In this document: piece after piece, positions 7,184 to 14,261 of the stretch | Numbering within the stretch: position 1 is the stretch's first letter | How the letters are laid out: every line of letters begins with the position of its first letter | DNA from: an uncultured Collinsella sp. | GTDB lineage: Bacteria; Actinomycetota; Coriobacteriia; Coriobacteriales; Coriobacteriaceae | Direction of reading: 5' to 3' | Assembly (NCBI GenBank): GCA_934650975.1 | Contig: CAKUFW010000037.1 | Span: forward strand, 1 to 18,021 | DNA length: 18,021 bases | Program-made: the position numbers and the translations under genes | The notes under the pieces: model-generated | What the model was told of the DNA's origin: nothing | The model's database searches: none | Seen by the model: the letters and a program-made list of their open reading frames with translations, nothing else

Positions 7184-7218
7184 AAGCGCCACCGAATCGG
7201 AAGGAATCGGTGGCGCTT
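7184..7218 (-). terminator. Terminator hairpin after uvrA
   Basis: AAGCGCCACCGA (7184-7195) and TCGGTGGCGCTT (7207-7218) form a perfect 12-bp stem with an 11-base loop, 20 bases past the uvrA stop. The minus-strand tail is CTTCTGTG, a modest U-tract; the plus-strand tail is CTTTTCGC. It separates uvrA from the ybaK promoter. Confidence 0.75.
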
Positions 7219-7237
7219 TTCGCATTACAACGTCTCT

Positions 7238-10117
7238 TTACTGCACGTCGAGCTGTGCCTGGCGCTCACGGTCGCGCTTGAGCAGCGGTGCCAAGAACTT
7301 GCCCGTGTAGCTCTGCGGGCACGCCGCAACCTGCTCCGGTGTTCCCGAAACCACGACGGTTCCTCCGCCCTTGCCGCCCTCGGGACCCATATCGATCAGG
7401 CGGTCGGCAACCTTGATGACATCAAGGTTGTGCTCGATCACCAGCACCGTGTTACCCGCATCGACCAGGCGCTGCAACACGTCGAGCAGCTGGCGGACAT
7501 CCTCAAAATGAAGACCGGTTGTGGGCTCGTCCAAAATGTAGAACGTCTTGCCCGTCTGGCGACGATGGAGCTCCTTGGCAAGCTTCACACGCTGCGCCTC
7601 ACCGCCCGAGAGCGTCGTAGCAGGTTGGCCCAGGCTCACATAGCCCAAGCCAACGTCATACAGGGTTTGGAGCTTGCGCTTGATCTGCGGAATGTTCCCA
7701 AAGAAAGCAAGCGCCTCGGCAACGCTCATGTCGAGCACGTCCGAGATGGTTTTGCCACGATAGGTAACCTCGAGCGTCTCGCGGTTATAGCGCTTACCGC
7801 CGCAGACCTCGCAGGGGACATAGATATCGGGGAGGAAGTGCATCTCGATCTTGATCTGACCATCGCCCTTGCACGCCTCGCAGCGACCGCCGCTTACGTT
7901 AAAGGAGAACCGTCCCGGCGAGTAGCCGCGGGCCTTCGACTCCGGCGTGCTTGCAAACAGGGCACGCAGATCATCCCACAGGCCAATATAGGTCGCAGGG
8001 TTTGATCGCGGCGTACGACCGATTGGCGACTGGTCGATATCGATCACCTTATCGATGCACTCGATACCCTCGATCTTCTTGTACGGCCCCACAGGGCGCG
8101 TCGAGCGATGGATAGCATTCGTAAGGGCGGGCGCAATCGTATCGGTGACCAGGGAGCTCTTGCCCGATCCCGACACGCCAGTTACGACCGTGAGCGTACC
8201 GAACTCAATCTTTGCGGTAACGTTTTTGAGGTTGTTGGCGCGAGCGCCCGTAATCTTAAGGCAGCCGCGACCGGGTTTGCGGCGCTTATCGGGCACCCGA
8301 ATCATCCGCTTGCCGGTCAAATAGGCACCCGTCATGGAATCAGGGCACGCCATGATATCGGTAGGCGTTCCCGCAGCGACCACGTGTCCGCCGTTAACGC
8401 CCGCACCGGGGCCCATATCGATCACGTAGTCGGCAGCGCGAATCGTATCTTCGTCGTGCTCGACGACGATAACGGTATTGCCGATATCGCGCAGGCGCTC
8501 GAGCGTCTTGATCAGGCGCTCGTTATCGCGCTGGTGAAGGCCGATCGACGGCTCGTCCAGAATGTACAGAACGCCCATGAGGCCGGCGCCGATCTGCGTT
8601 GCCAGGCGAATGCGCTGGGCCTCGCCGCCAGACAGCGTCGCAGAGGCGCGATCGAGCGTCAGATAATCGAGTCCGACATCGACCAGAAAACGCAGGCGCT
8701 CCAAGATCTCCTTGACGATGCGCCCGCCGATAAACTGCTGACGCTCGGTAAGCTCCAGGCCCTCAAAAAAAGCAAGCGACTCGCGGCACGACAGGCAGCA
8801 GACATCGTAAATGGACTTGCCGCCCACGGTGACGGCAAGCATCTCAGGACGCAGGCGGGCGCCATGGCAGCTCGAGCACGGCTCCTCGCGAATGTACTTC
8901 TCCAGGCGGGCCTTGGTGTTCTCATTCGTTGTCTCGTTGTAGCGCTCGTACAGGATGTTGCGCACGCCCGAGAACTTGGTGTCCCACTGACTGCGACGCC
9001 CATCGAGCTTTTGGTAGTCGACCGAGATCTTCGTGTCTCCCATACCATCCAAAAACGCACGACGCACCCGCGGGGGCAGGTCCTCCCATGGCGTGTCGGC
9101 GCCCACCTTAAAGTGTTTGCAGACCGCGGCAAAGATTTGCGGATAGTAGTTGGAGTTGCCGAACAGGCTGCCAAAGACTCCGTCGGCAATCGACTTTGAG
9201 GGGTCTTCGATCAGTGCCTCGGCATCGACCGTCTTCTTAAAGCCCAGGCCATCGCACTCGGGACATGCGCCATAGGGCGCATTAAACGAGAAATCGCGCG
9301 GCTGCAGGTCGTCAATGGAATGCCCGTGCTCCGGGCACGCCAGCGCCAGCGAATACTCCAGCAGCTCGCCCTCGGTTCCCTCGGGAGCATCGCGGTCGGG
9401 CAGCATGTACACGTTCACGTTGCCGTGCGCCAGCGCCGTCGCCTGCTCAACGGACTCGGCAATGCGACCCAGGGAATTCTCTCGAATCACGATACGGTCG
9501 ACAACAACCTCGATATCGTGCTTGAACTTCTTGTCCAGATCGATGGGATCATCGAGAGAGCGCACCTCACCGTCGACGCGCACGCGGCTAAAGCCCTCCG
9601 CGCGCAGGTCCTCGAACAGCTTGGCATACTCGCCCTTGCGTCCACGAACAACCGGCGCCAGCACAAACGCGCGACGGCCCTCCCCCGCCGCCAGCACCTT
9701 ATCGGCGACCTGGTCGGTCGTCTGACGCTCGATAACGCGACCGCACTCAGGACAGTGCGGCGTACCCACGCGAGCAAACAACAGACGCAGGTAGTCATAG
9801 ATCTCGGTTACGGTACCCACCGTCGAGCGCGGGTTCTTGGACGTCGTCTTCTGATCGATTGACACGGCCGGCGACAGGCCGTCAATCGAGTCCAGATCGG
9901 GCTTGTCCATCTGGCCTAAAAACTGACGCGCGTAGCTCGAAAGGCTCTCGACGTAACGACGTTGGCCCTCGGCATAGATGGTGTCAAACGCCAGCGAGCT
10001 CTTGCCCGATCCGGAAAGACCGGTTATGACCACGAGCTGGTCACGCGGAATGGAAACATCGATATTGCGCAGGTTATGCTCGCGCGCGCCGCGAATAACG
10101 ATAGAAGAATCAGACAT
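7238..10117 (-). CDS. uvrA: UvrABC excinuclease subunit A
   Basis: UvrA is the dimeric ABC-type ATPase that recognises bulky lesions and loads UvrB. The 959-residue protein is complete and contains both nucleotide-binding domains. Walker A of the first is GLSGSGKS (33-40), with ABC signature LSGGEAQR near 493. The second Walker [10 protein letters not shown], is near 650, with signature LSGGEAQR near 835. Zinc-binding Cys clusters are seen at HCPECG (121-126), at ACPEHGHS with [10 protein letters not shown], at CSSCHGAR, and at CEACKGDG with CEVCGGKR. One cluster reads CPEH, so a His probably replaces one Cys ligand. ATG 10117 has AAGGAG six bases upstream. The gene is alone between a divergent mrp gene and the ybaK operon. 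A candidate LexA box at 10179-10192 suggests SOS control. Confidence 0.98.
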   Translation of the reverse strand: MSDSSIVIRGAREHNLRNIDVSIPRDQLVVITGLSGSGKSSLAFDTIYAEGQRRYVESLSSYARQFLGQMDKPDLDSIDGLSPAVSIDQKTTSKNPRSTVGTVTEIYDYLRLLFARVGTPHCPECGRVIERQTTDQVADKVLAAGEGRRAFVLAPVVRGRKGEYAKLFEDLRAEGFSRVRVDGEVRSLDDPIDLDKKFKHDIEVVVDRIVIRENSLGRIAESVEQATALAHGNVNVYMLPDRDAPEGTEGELLEYSLALACPEHGHSIDDLQPRDFSFNAPYGACPECDGLGFKKTVDAEALIEDPSKSIADGVFGSLFGNSNYYPQIFAAVCKHFKVGADTPWEDLPPRVRRAFLDGMGDTKISVDYQKLDGRRSQWDTKFSGVRNILYERYNETTNENTKARLEKYIREEPCSSCHGARLRPEMLAVTVGGKSIYDVCCLSCRESLAFFEGLELTERQQFIGGRIVKEILERLRFLVDVGLDYLTLDRASATLSGGEAQRIRLATQIGAGLMGVLYILDEPSIGLHQRDNERLIKTLERLRDIGNTVIVVEHDEDTIRAADYVIDMGPGAGVNGGHVVAAGTPTDIMACPDSMTGAYLTGKRMIRVPDKRRKPGRGCLKITGARANNLKNVTAKIEFGTLTVVTGVSGSGKSSLVTDTIAPALTNAIHRSTRPVGPYKKIEGIECIDKVIDIDQSPIGRTPRSNPATYIGLWDDLRALFASTPESKARGYSPGRFSFNVSGGRCEACKGDGQIKIEMHFLPDIYVPCEVCGGKRYNRETLEVTYRGKTISDVLDMSVAEALAFFGNIPQIKRKLQTLYDVGLGYVSLGQPATTLSGGEAQRVKLAKELHRRQTGKTFYILDEPTTGLHFEDVRQLLDVLQRLVDAGNTVLVIEHNLDVIKVADRLIDMGPEGGKGGGTVVVSGTPEQVAACPQSYTGKFLAPLLKRDRERQAQLDVQ

Positions 10118-10160
10118 GGAAGCTCCTTGCCTCCTATAATTTCAAATCACACTGACGATG

Positions 10161-10166
10161 AGTTTA
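10161..10166 (-). promoter_or_regulatory. Candidate -10 element of the uvrA promoter
   Basis: TAAACT on the minus strand lies about 44 bases before the uvrA ATG. The corresponding -35 region falls inside the LexA-like box and has no clear TTGACA. Transcription would start near 10154, leaving a leader of about 37 bases. Confidence 0.4.
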
Positions 10167-10178
10167 GCGCACTCGACG

Positions 10179-10192
10179 CGCACAGATGTTCG
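10179..10192 (-). promoter_or_regulatory. Candidate LexA (SOS) box upstream of uvrA
   Basis: The minus strand reads CGAACATCTGTGCG. The actinobacterial/Firmicutes LexA consensus CGAAC-N4-GTTCG is matched at nine of ten defined bases (GTGCG instead of GTTCG). It would cover the -35 region of the uvrA promoter, the right place for repression, and uvrA is a classical SOS gene. The match could still be chance. Confidence 0.45.
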
Positions 10193-10214
10193 TAATACAA
10201 GATTCGCAGACCTT

Positions 10215-10232
10215 TTGCGTTGTCTGACGCAA
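10215..10232. repeat. 6-bp inverted repeat in the uvrA-mrp divergent region
   Basis: TTGCGT-TGTCTG-ACGCAA is a perfect 6+6+6 dyad about midway between the divergent starts. It lies outside both predicted core promoters and has no T-run, so an upstream regulator site is more likely than a terminator. Confidence 0.4.
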
Positions 10233-10288
10233 GCTACATGTTCGGCCCATGCGCTCGGATGCCGTCAATCGCCCGCCCCGCATCACGA

Positions 10289-10318
10289 ATGACTCTCGCT
10301 CGCAAACGAGGGTACAAT
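10289..10318 (+). promoter_or_regulatory. Probable promoter of the mrp operon
   Basis: ATGACT (10289-10294) and TACAAT (10313-10318) are spaced by 18 bases; the -10 is five of six to consensus. A start near 10325 gives a leader of about 49 bases. A small dyad CTCG-CAAA-CGAG (10299-10310) lies in the spacer. Confidence 0.55.
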
Positions 10319-10337
10319 GACGCTCGTGTCACACCGC

Positions 10338-10351
10338 GGGGCTTCGGCCCC
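10338..10351 (+). other. cUUCGg tetraloop hairpin in the mrp leader
   Basis: GGGGC-TTCG-GCCCC forms a 5-bp GC stem closed by a C(UUCG)G tetraloop, one of the most stable small RNA hairpins. It ends ten bases before AAAGGAG, so it leaves the ribosome-binding site free and probably stabilises the transcript's 5' end. Confidence 0.6.
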
Positions 10352-10360
10352 AACATATAC

Positions 10361-10367
10361 AAAGGAG
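10361..10367 (+). promoter_or_regulatory. Ribosome-binding site fixing the mrp start
   Basis: AAAGGAG lies six bases before the ATG at 10374, which excludes the in-frame ATG at 10317 that would overlap the promoter -10. Confidence 0.8.
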
Positions 10368-10373
10368 TCATAC

Positions 10374-11204
10374 ATGGGTTGCGAGCACGCACAGGCTGCC
10401 GGCGGACAAACCGCGCCGCAGGAATTTGAAGAAAACACGCTGTCCGAGGTCAAGCGCGTTATCGCCGTGCTTTCCGGCAAGGGCGGCGTCGGCAAGTCGT
10501 TCGTCACCGGCGCCATCGCTACCGAACTTGCCCGTCACGGCCATAAGGTCGGCGTCCTCGATGCCGATATTACCGGTCCCTCTATCCCCAAGATGTTCGG
10601 CATGAGCGGACGCCACGTTCATGCCCTCGGCAACCTTATGCTGCCCGAAATCTCCGAGCACGGCGTCAAGGTCATGAGCTCTAACCTGCTGCTCCAAAAC
10701 GAAACCGACCCTGTCCTCTGGCGTGGCCCGGTTATCGCGGGTGCCATCAGGCAGTTCTGGAGCGAGACCTCCTGGGGTCCCATCGACTACCTGCTGGTCG
10801 ACATGCCTCCGGGAACGGGCGACGTCGCCCTCACCGTCTTCCAGTCGCTGCCCGTCGATGGCATCGTCATCGTCACGAGTCCGCAAGATCTGGTCTCGAT
10901 GATTGTCGCCAAGGCGGTCAACATGGCCGAGAAGATGAACGTCCCCATTCTGGGTATCGTCGAGAACATGAGCTATATCGAATGCCCCGATTGCGGCAAG
11001 AAGATCGAGGTCTTTGGCAAGAGCAAGCTCCCCGAGGTCGCCGAGCGCTACAACCTCGAGATCCTGGGGCAGCTTCCCATCAATCCGGCACTCGCCGAGG
11101 CCTGCGATAAGGGCGAGGTCGAGACCGCACTGCCCGACGGCATGCTGCCCCAGGCCGTCTCTGTCGTCGAGGCCATTGCCCCGCACGAGACCGCCGAGGC
11201 CTAA
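10374..11204 (+). CDS. mrp: Mrp/NBP35 (ApbC)-family P-loop ATPase, putative Fe-S cluster carrier
   Basis: Proteins of this family bind and transfer Fe-S clusters to apo-enzymes in an ATP-dependent way. The 276-residue protein has the deviant Walker A GKGGVGKS (35-42), 'VLDADITGPSIPKMFG', 'VDMPPGTGDVALTVFQ' and a C-terminal CPDC pair (Cys204 and Cys207) that in homologues bridges a [4Fe-4S] cluster across the dimer. The N-terminal tail carries only one Cys (MGCEH) rather than the four of Nbp35, and no DUF59 domain. ATG 10374 follows AAAGGAG. The next gene's GTG abuts its TAA, so the Mrp and flavoprotein genes are co-transcribed. Specific client proteins are unknown; UvrC and the flavoproteins nearby are only positional suggestions. 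Confidence 0.92.
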   Translation: MGCEHAQAAGGQTAPQEFEENTLSEVKRVIAVLSGKGGVGKSFVTGAIATELARHGHKVGVLDADITGPSIPKMFGMSGRHVHALGNLMLPEISEHGVKVMSSNLLLQNETDPVLWRGPVIAGAIRQFWSETSWGPIDYLLVDMPPGTGDVALTVFQSLPVDGIVIVTSPQDLVSMIVAKAVNMAEKMNVPILGIVENMSYIECPDCGKKIEVFGKSKLPEVAERYNLEILGQLPINPALAEACDKGEVETALPDGMLPQAVSVVEAIAPHETAEA

Positions 11205-12476
11205 GTGAACGCAAACGCCTCCTATGACGTCTTGGTAATCGGCGGCGGGGCCTCGGGTCTCGCCGCTGCCATTACGGCCGCACACGCAGGCAAAAGCGCC
11301 TGCATCGTTGAGCGCGATGTCGCCTGCGGCCTTAAGCTCCTCGCGACCGGCAACGGACGATGCAACCTTTCGAACAAATCAATTGATTTCCAGCGGTACA
11401 ACCATCCCGCGTTTGTTGAGTCCGTCATGGGCGCCCAGCCCGAGCAAAAGCTCGACAGTTTCTTCTCCGCGCTGGGCATCATGACGACCTCCGAGGAGGG
11501 CCGGCTGTATCCGCGCTCCCTTCGTGCCGAATCGGTACGCGACGCGCTTCTCAACGCTTGCAATCGCCTGGGCATCACCTTGATTTGCGGGGCAAATGTC
11601 GCCTCGGCATCCAAATCCCCCGAGGGCTGGGAGCTCCAGATAGATCGTCCCGCGCGGGCACTCAAGGCAAAAAAGCACGATGACCGAAAAACGGAGGTCC
11701 GCTCGCTTCGGAAGGCGCTCGCCGACACTCCTCGCAAGAACGAGACGTTGCAAGCAAAGGCTGCGATTATCGCCACGGGCGGCAACCCTGCCGACATCGC
11801 GGAGACATTCGATCTTTCCCTCACGGCACAGCGCCCCGTCCTCTGCCCCGTATCGGCATCGGTCGTTGGCGACCAGGCGGCGCTCAAGACGCTGGACGGC
11901 TTGCGCGTCCGCGCTCGCTTGACGCTCGCCCGCGATCATGAGGAGCTCTGGTACGAAGACGGCGAGGTGCTCTTCCGAACCTTTGGCATCTCGGGCGTTG
12001 CCGCCTTCAACCTCTCCCGCCGTGCCCAGCACGGTGACACGATTCTGCTCGACGTCTTCCCCGACCTCACCAAAGACGAGTTGCTCGATATGCTCAACCA
12101 GCGAGTTGAGCTGCTTGGCGACTTTTCGCCCCGCGACCCCCGCTGGCTCGACGGCATACTCGCTCCGCAGCTCTCTCACGTCGTCTGCACCGCATTCGAG
12201 CAGTGCCATCCCGGGTCGCACGATGTCATCCATCTGATCTCGATCCTCAAGCACTTTAAGCTGCTCGTCGAGGGAACGACAGAGGAGCGTTCGGCCCAGG
12301 TCACGCGCGGCGGCGTGCCCATCGAGAGCGTCTCGGTGCCTAGCCTTTGCGTGAGCAACGCGGCCGATGCCCCGCTTTCCATCTGCGGCGAAGCGCTCGA
12401 TATCGACGCCGATTGCGGCGGCTTCAACCTTGCGTGGGCATGGATTTCGGGCATTCGCGCTGCAAGCAGCCTGTAG
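11205..12476 (+). CDS. HI0933-family FAD-dependent oxidoreductase (aminoacetone oxidase-like)
   Basis: This 423-residue flavoprotein belongs to the HI0933/YhiN family, whose physiological reaction is poorly defined (some members are called aminoacetone oxidase family). The N-terminal dinucleotide-binding motif is GGGASG (13-18), and the family hallmark LATGNGRCNLSN follows at 46-57. Later motifs are 'FGISGVAAFNLSRRA' (about 260-274), TRGGVPIES (367-375) and the C-terminal FAD contact 'GEALDIDADCGGFNLAWAWI' (395-414). A basic insert (about 152-187, with KKHDDRK and RSLRK) lies in the middle. The GTG at 11205 directly follows the mrp stop codon, implying translational coupling; only a weak GAGG site precedes it. 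No membrane segment is seen. Confidence 0.9.
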   Translation: MNANASYDVLVIGGGASGLAAAITAAHAGKSACIVERDVACGLKLLATGNGRCNLSNKSIDFQRYNHPAFVESVMGAQPEQKLDSFFSALGIMTTSEEGRLYPRSLRAESVRDALLNACNRLGITLICGANVASASKSPEGWELQIDRPARALKAKKHDDRKTEVRSLRKALADTPRKNETLQAKAAIIATGGNPADIAETFDLSLTAQRPVLCPVSASVVGDQAALKTLDGLRVRARLTLARDHEELWYEDGEVLFRTFGISGVAAFNLSRRAQHGDTILLDVFPDLTKDELLDMLNQRVELLGDFSPRDPRWLDGILAPQLSHVVCTAFEQCHPGSHDVIHLISILKHFKLLVEGTTEERSAQVTRGGVPIESVSVPSLCVSNAADAPLSICGEALDIDADCGGFNLAWAWISGIRAASSL

Positions 12477-12486
12477 CCGCGCAGTC

Positions 12487-12492
12487 TATAAT
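12487..12492 (+). promoter_or_regulatory. Consensus -10 hexamer upstream of the COG2509 gene
   Basis: A perfect TATAAT lies ten bases after the flavoprotein stop. No TTGACA-like box is present at 16-18 bases upstream. If active, its transcript would start near 12498 and immediately form the hairpin at 12506-12529. Confidence 0.4.
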
Positions 12493-12505
12493 CAAAACGC
12501 ATTCG

Positions 12506-12537
12506 GGCCGTCTGGGACACCGGGCGGCCTCTTTCTT
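12506..12537 (+). terminator. Hairpin with T-rich tail: terminator of mrp operon or attenuator of the next gene
   Basis: Bases 12506-12515 pair with 12520-12529 to give a 10-bp stem (two G-U pairs) with a GACA loop, followed by TCTTTCTT. It has intrinsic-terminator form. It ends 13 bases before the AAAGGAG of the next gene, so it could end the mrp-flavoprotein transcript or attenuate transcription into the dehydrogenase gene. Confidence 0.6.
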
Positions 12538-12542
12538 GCATC

Positions 12543-12549
12543 AAAGGAG
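12543..12549 (+). promoter_or_regulatory. Ribosome-binding site fixing the COG2509 gene start
   Basis: AAAGGAG lies six bases before ATG 12556. It rules out the frame-open extension from 12367, which would run back through the preceding gene and the hairpin. Confidence 0.8.
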
Positions 12550-12555
12550 ACCTCG

Positions 12556-14196
12556 ATGATCGAAATCACCCAAGTCCACGCGTCACTCGACGAGGCCGGC
12601 GACGAAATTGCCTGCCTTGCTATTGGCAGACGCGCTGTCAAACGAGCCCTGCGATGCAAGGATTCCCAGATTAAAGCCATCGAGCTCCATCGCAAGTCAA
12701 TCGACGCCCGTAAAAAGCGAGACGTCCATTTTATTTTGAGTTTTCGAGTTGAGCTGACAAGCTCCCACCTCGAACAGGAAGCGCTCGACAGCATCGCCGA
12801 GCATGACCGATCACGCATCCGCATGGTAGACGGCGAGGCTCCTTCATTCCCCAGCCCTGCCCCGAATGCACCCAAGGAGCGTCCCGTCGTTGTCGGCGCC
12901 GGTTGCGCCGGCCTCTTTGCCGCACTTACGCTCGCCGAAGCAGGCCTCAAGCCTTTGCTCATCGAACGCGGCGACCCGGCACTTCGCCGCTCGCAGGCGA
13001 TCGACCTTTTTCTTAAGGAGCGCATCCTCGATCCGGAGAGCAACATCCAGTTTGGCCTGGGCGGCGCGGGAACGTTCTCGGACGGCAAGCTCAATACGGG
13101 AACCAAAAATCCCGCCCACCGCTTGATTCTCGAGACCTTCGTCAAGGCGGGCGCACCGCGCGACATCCTATGGGACGCCAAGCCACACATTGGCTCCGAT
13201 ATCCTCCCCACCGTCGTCACCAACATCTCCCAGCGCATCGAGCAGCTCGGCGGAACTGTCCGTTATCGAACGAGGCTCGTCGATATTCGAACCGATGCAT
13301 CCGGCGCCATCACCGGCATCGATGTCCAACCGCCCCAAGAAACCACAAGCGAGACAATCGCCACAAAGCACCTCATTCTTGCCTGCGGCCATTCTGCTCG
13401 CGATGTTTTTGAGCTCCTCAAGGAACATGACGTGGCCCTCGCGCAAAAGACCTTTGCCATGGGCGTACGCATCGAGCATCCGCAGCACGACATCGACCGT
13501 GCCCAATATGGCCCTTCGGCAGGGCACCCGGCACTCGGGGCAGCCCCCTACAAGCTTGTCGCCCATCTCCCCAACGATCGTAGTGTCTTCTCGTTTTGCA
13601 TGTGCCCCGGCGGACAGGTTGTCGCGGCTTCTTCCGAGCAGGGCCATCTGTGCGTCAACGGCGCCAGCCTCAATGCCCGCGACGGGCGCAACGCCAATGC
13701 CGCCCTACTCGTTAACGTCACGCCCGACGACCTTCCCGGCGATGATCCGCTTGCAGGCATTGAGCTCCAGCGCACCTGCGAGCGAGCCGCCTATCGCCTG
13801 GGCGGCTCCAACTGGAACGCGCCGGCACAGCTCGTCGGAGATTTCCTTGCGAGACGTGCTAGCACGGCACCTGGAAAGGTGAAGCCCACCTATCCACTTG
13901 GCGTAACCTGGACGGCAATCGACGAAGCCCTCCCGCAGCATATCGTTGAATCGCTCCGTTTGGGAATCCCCCTGCTCGGTAAGAAGCTGCGTGGCTATGA
14001 CCGCCCCGATGCGGTCCTCACTGGCGTAGAGACGCGTTCGAGCTCGCCTGTCACCGTCACCCGCGATCGAGCATGCCACGCCGTGTCGACCCCGGGCCTT
14101 TACCCTTGCGGCGAGGGAGCCGGATATGCCGGCGGCATCATGAGTGCCGCCACCGACGGTATCCGTTGCGCTGAGGCGCTGATAGCAGACCTCTAG
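12556..14196 (+). CDS. COG2509-type FAD-dependent dehydrogenase, function uncharacterised
   Basis: This 546-residue flavoprotein belongs to the group usually annotated 'NAD(P)/FAD-dependent oxidoreductase' or 'FAD-dependent protein'. The N-terminal about 100 residues form the family's small domain (IGRRAVKRALRCKDSQI and VHFILSFRVEL). A Rossmann motif GAGCAG (114-119) follows, with the acidic end of the beta strand at IERGD. Then come the diagnostic GLGGAGTFSDGKL (167-179), 'ACGHSARDVFELL', 'FSFCMCPGGQVVAASSEQ' and a C-terminal GEGAGYAGGIMSAA (about 519-532). The paired Cys in FCMCPGG are a conserved family feature of unknown role. The gene shares a strand with the mrp-flavoprotein pair but is separated by 79 bases holding a hairpin and a TATAAT. 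Its substrate cannot be predicted. Confidence 0.9.
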   Translation: MIEITQVHASLDEAGDEIACLAIGRRAVKRALRCKDSQIKAIELHRKSIDARKKRDVHFILSFRVELTSSHLEQEALDSIAEHDRSRIRMVDGEAPSFPSPAPNAPKERPVVVGAGCAGLFAALTLAEAGLKPLLIERGDPALRRSQAIDLFLKERILDPESNIQFGLGGAGTFSDGKLNTGTKNPAHRLILETFVKAGAPRDILWDAKPHIGSDILPTVVTNISQRIEQLGGTVRYRTRLVDIRTDASGAITGIDVQPPQETTSETIATKHLILACGHSARDVFELLKEHDVALAQKTFAMGVRIEHPQHDIDRAQYGPSAGHPALGAAPYKLVAHLPNDRSVFSFCMCPGGQVVAASSEQGHLCVNGASLNARDGRNANAALLVNVTPDDLPGDDPLAGIELQRTCERAAYRLGGSNWNAPAQLVGDFLARRASTAPGKVKPTYPLGVTWTAIDEALPQHIVESLRLGIPLLGKKLRGYDRPDAVLTGVETRSSSPVTVTRDRACHAVSTPGLYPCGEGAGYAGGIMSAATDGIRCAEALIADL

Positions 14197-14222
14197 CACA
14201 CGAACTCCCGCACCCGAATGAC

Positions 14223-14258
14223 ACAGGCCCCGAGCTCCACAGGGAACTCGGGGCCTGT
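14223..14258. terminator. Bidirectional terminator between convergent genes
   Basis: ACAGGCCCCGAG (14223-14234) and CTCGGGGCCTGT (14247-14258) form a perfect 12-bp GC-rich stem with a 12-base loop. It is centred between the plus-strand dehydrogenase stop (14196) and the minus-strand uvrB stop (14262) and serves both. The tails on either side are only moderately T-rich. Confidence 0.85.
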
Positions 14259-14261
14259 TCG

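Noticed and set aside
8108..9199. 363-codon plus-strand open frame opposite uvrA
   Set aside because: It is antisense to a complete, highly conserved uvrA and has no recognisable motif.
12367..12555. 63-codon upstream extension of the COG2509 gene
   Set aside because: It overlaps the end of the preceding gene in another frame and runs through the hairpin; AAAGGAG before ATG 12556 and the family N-terminus fix the start.
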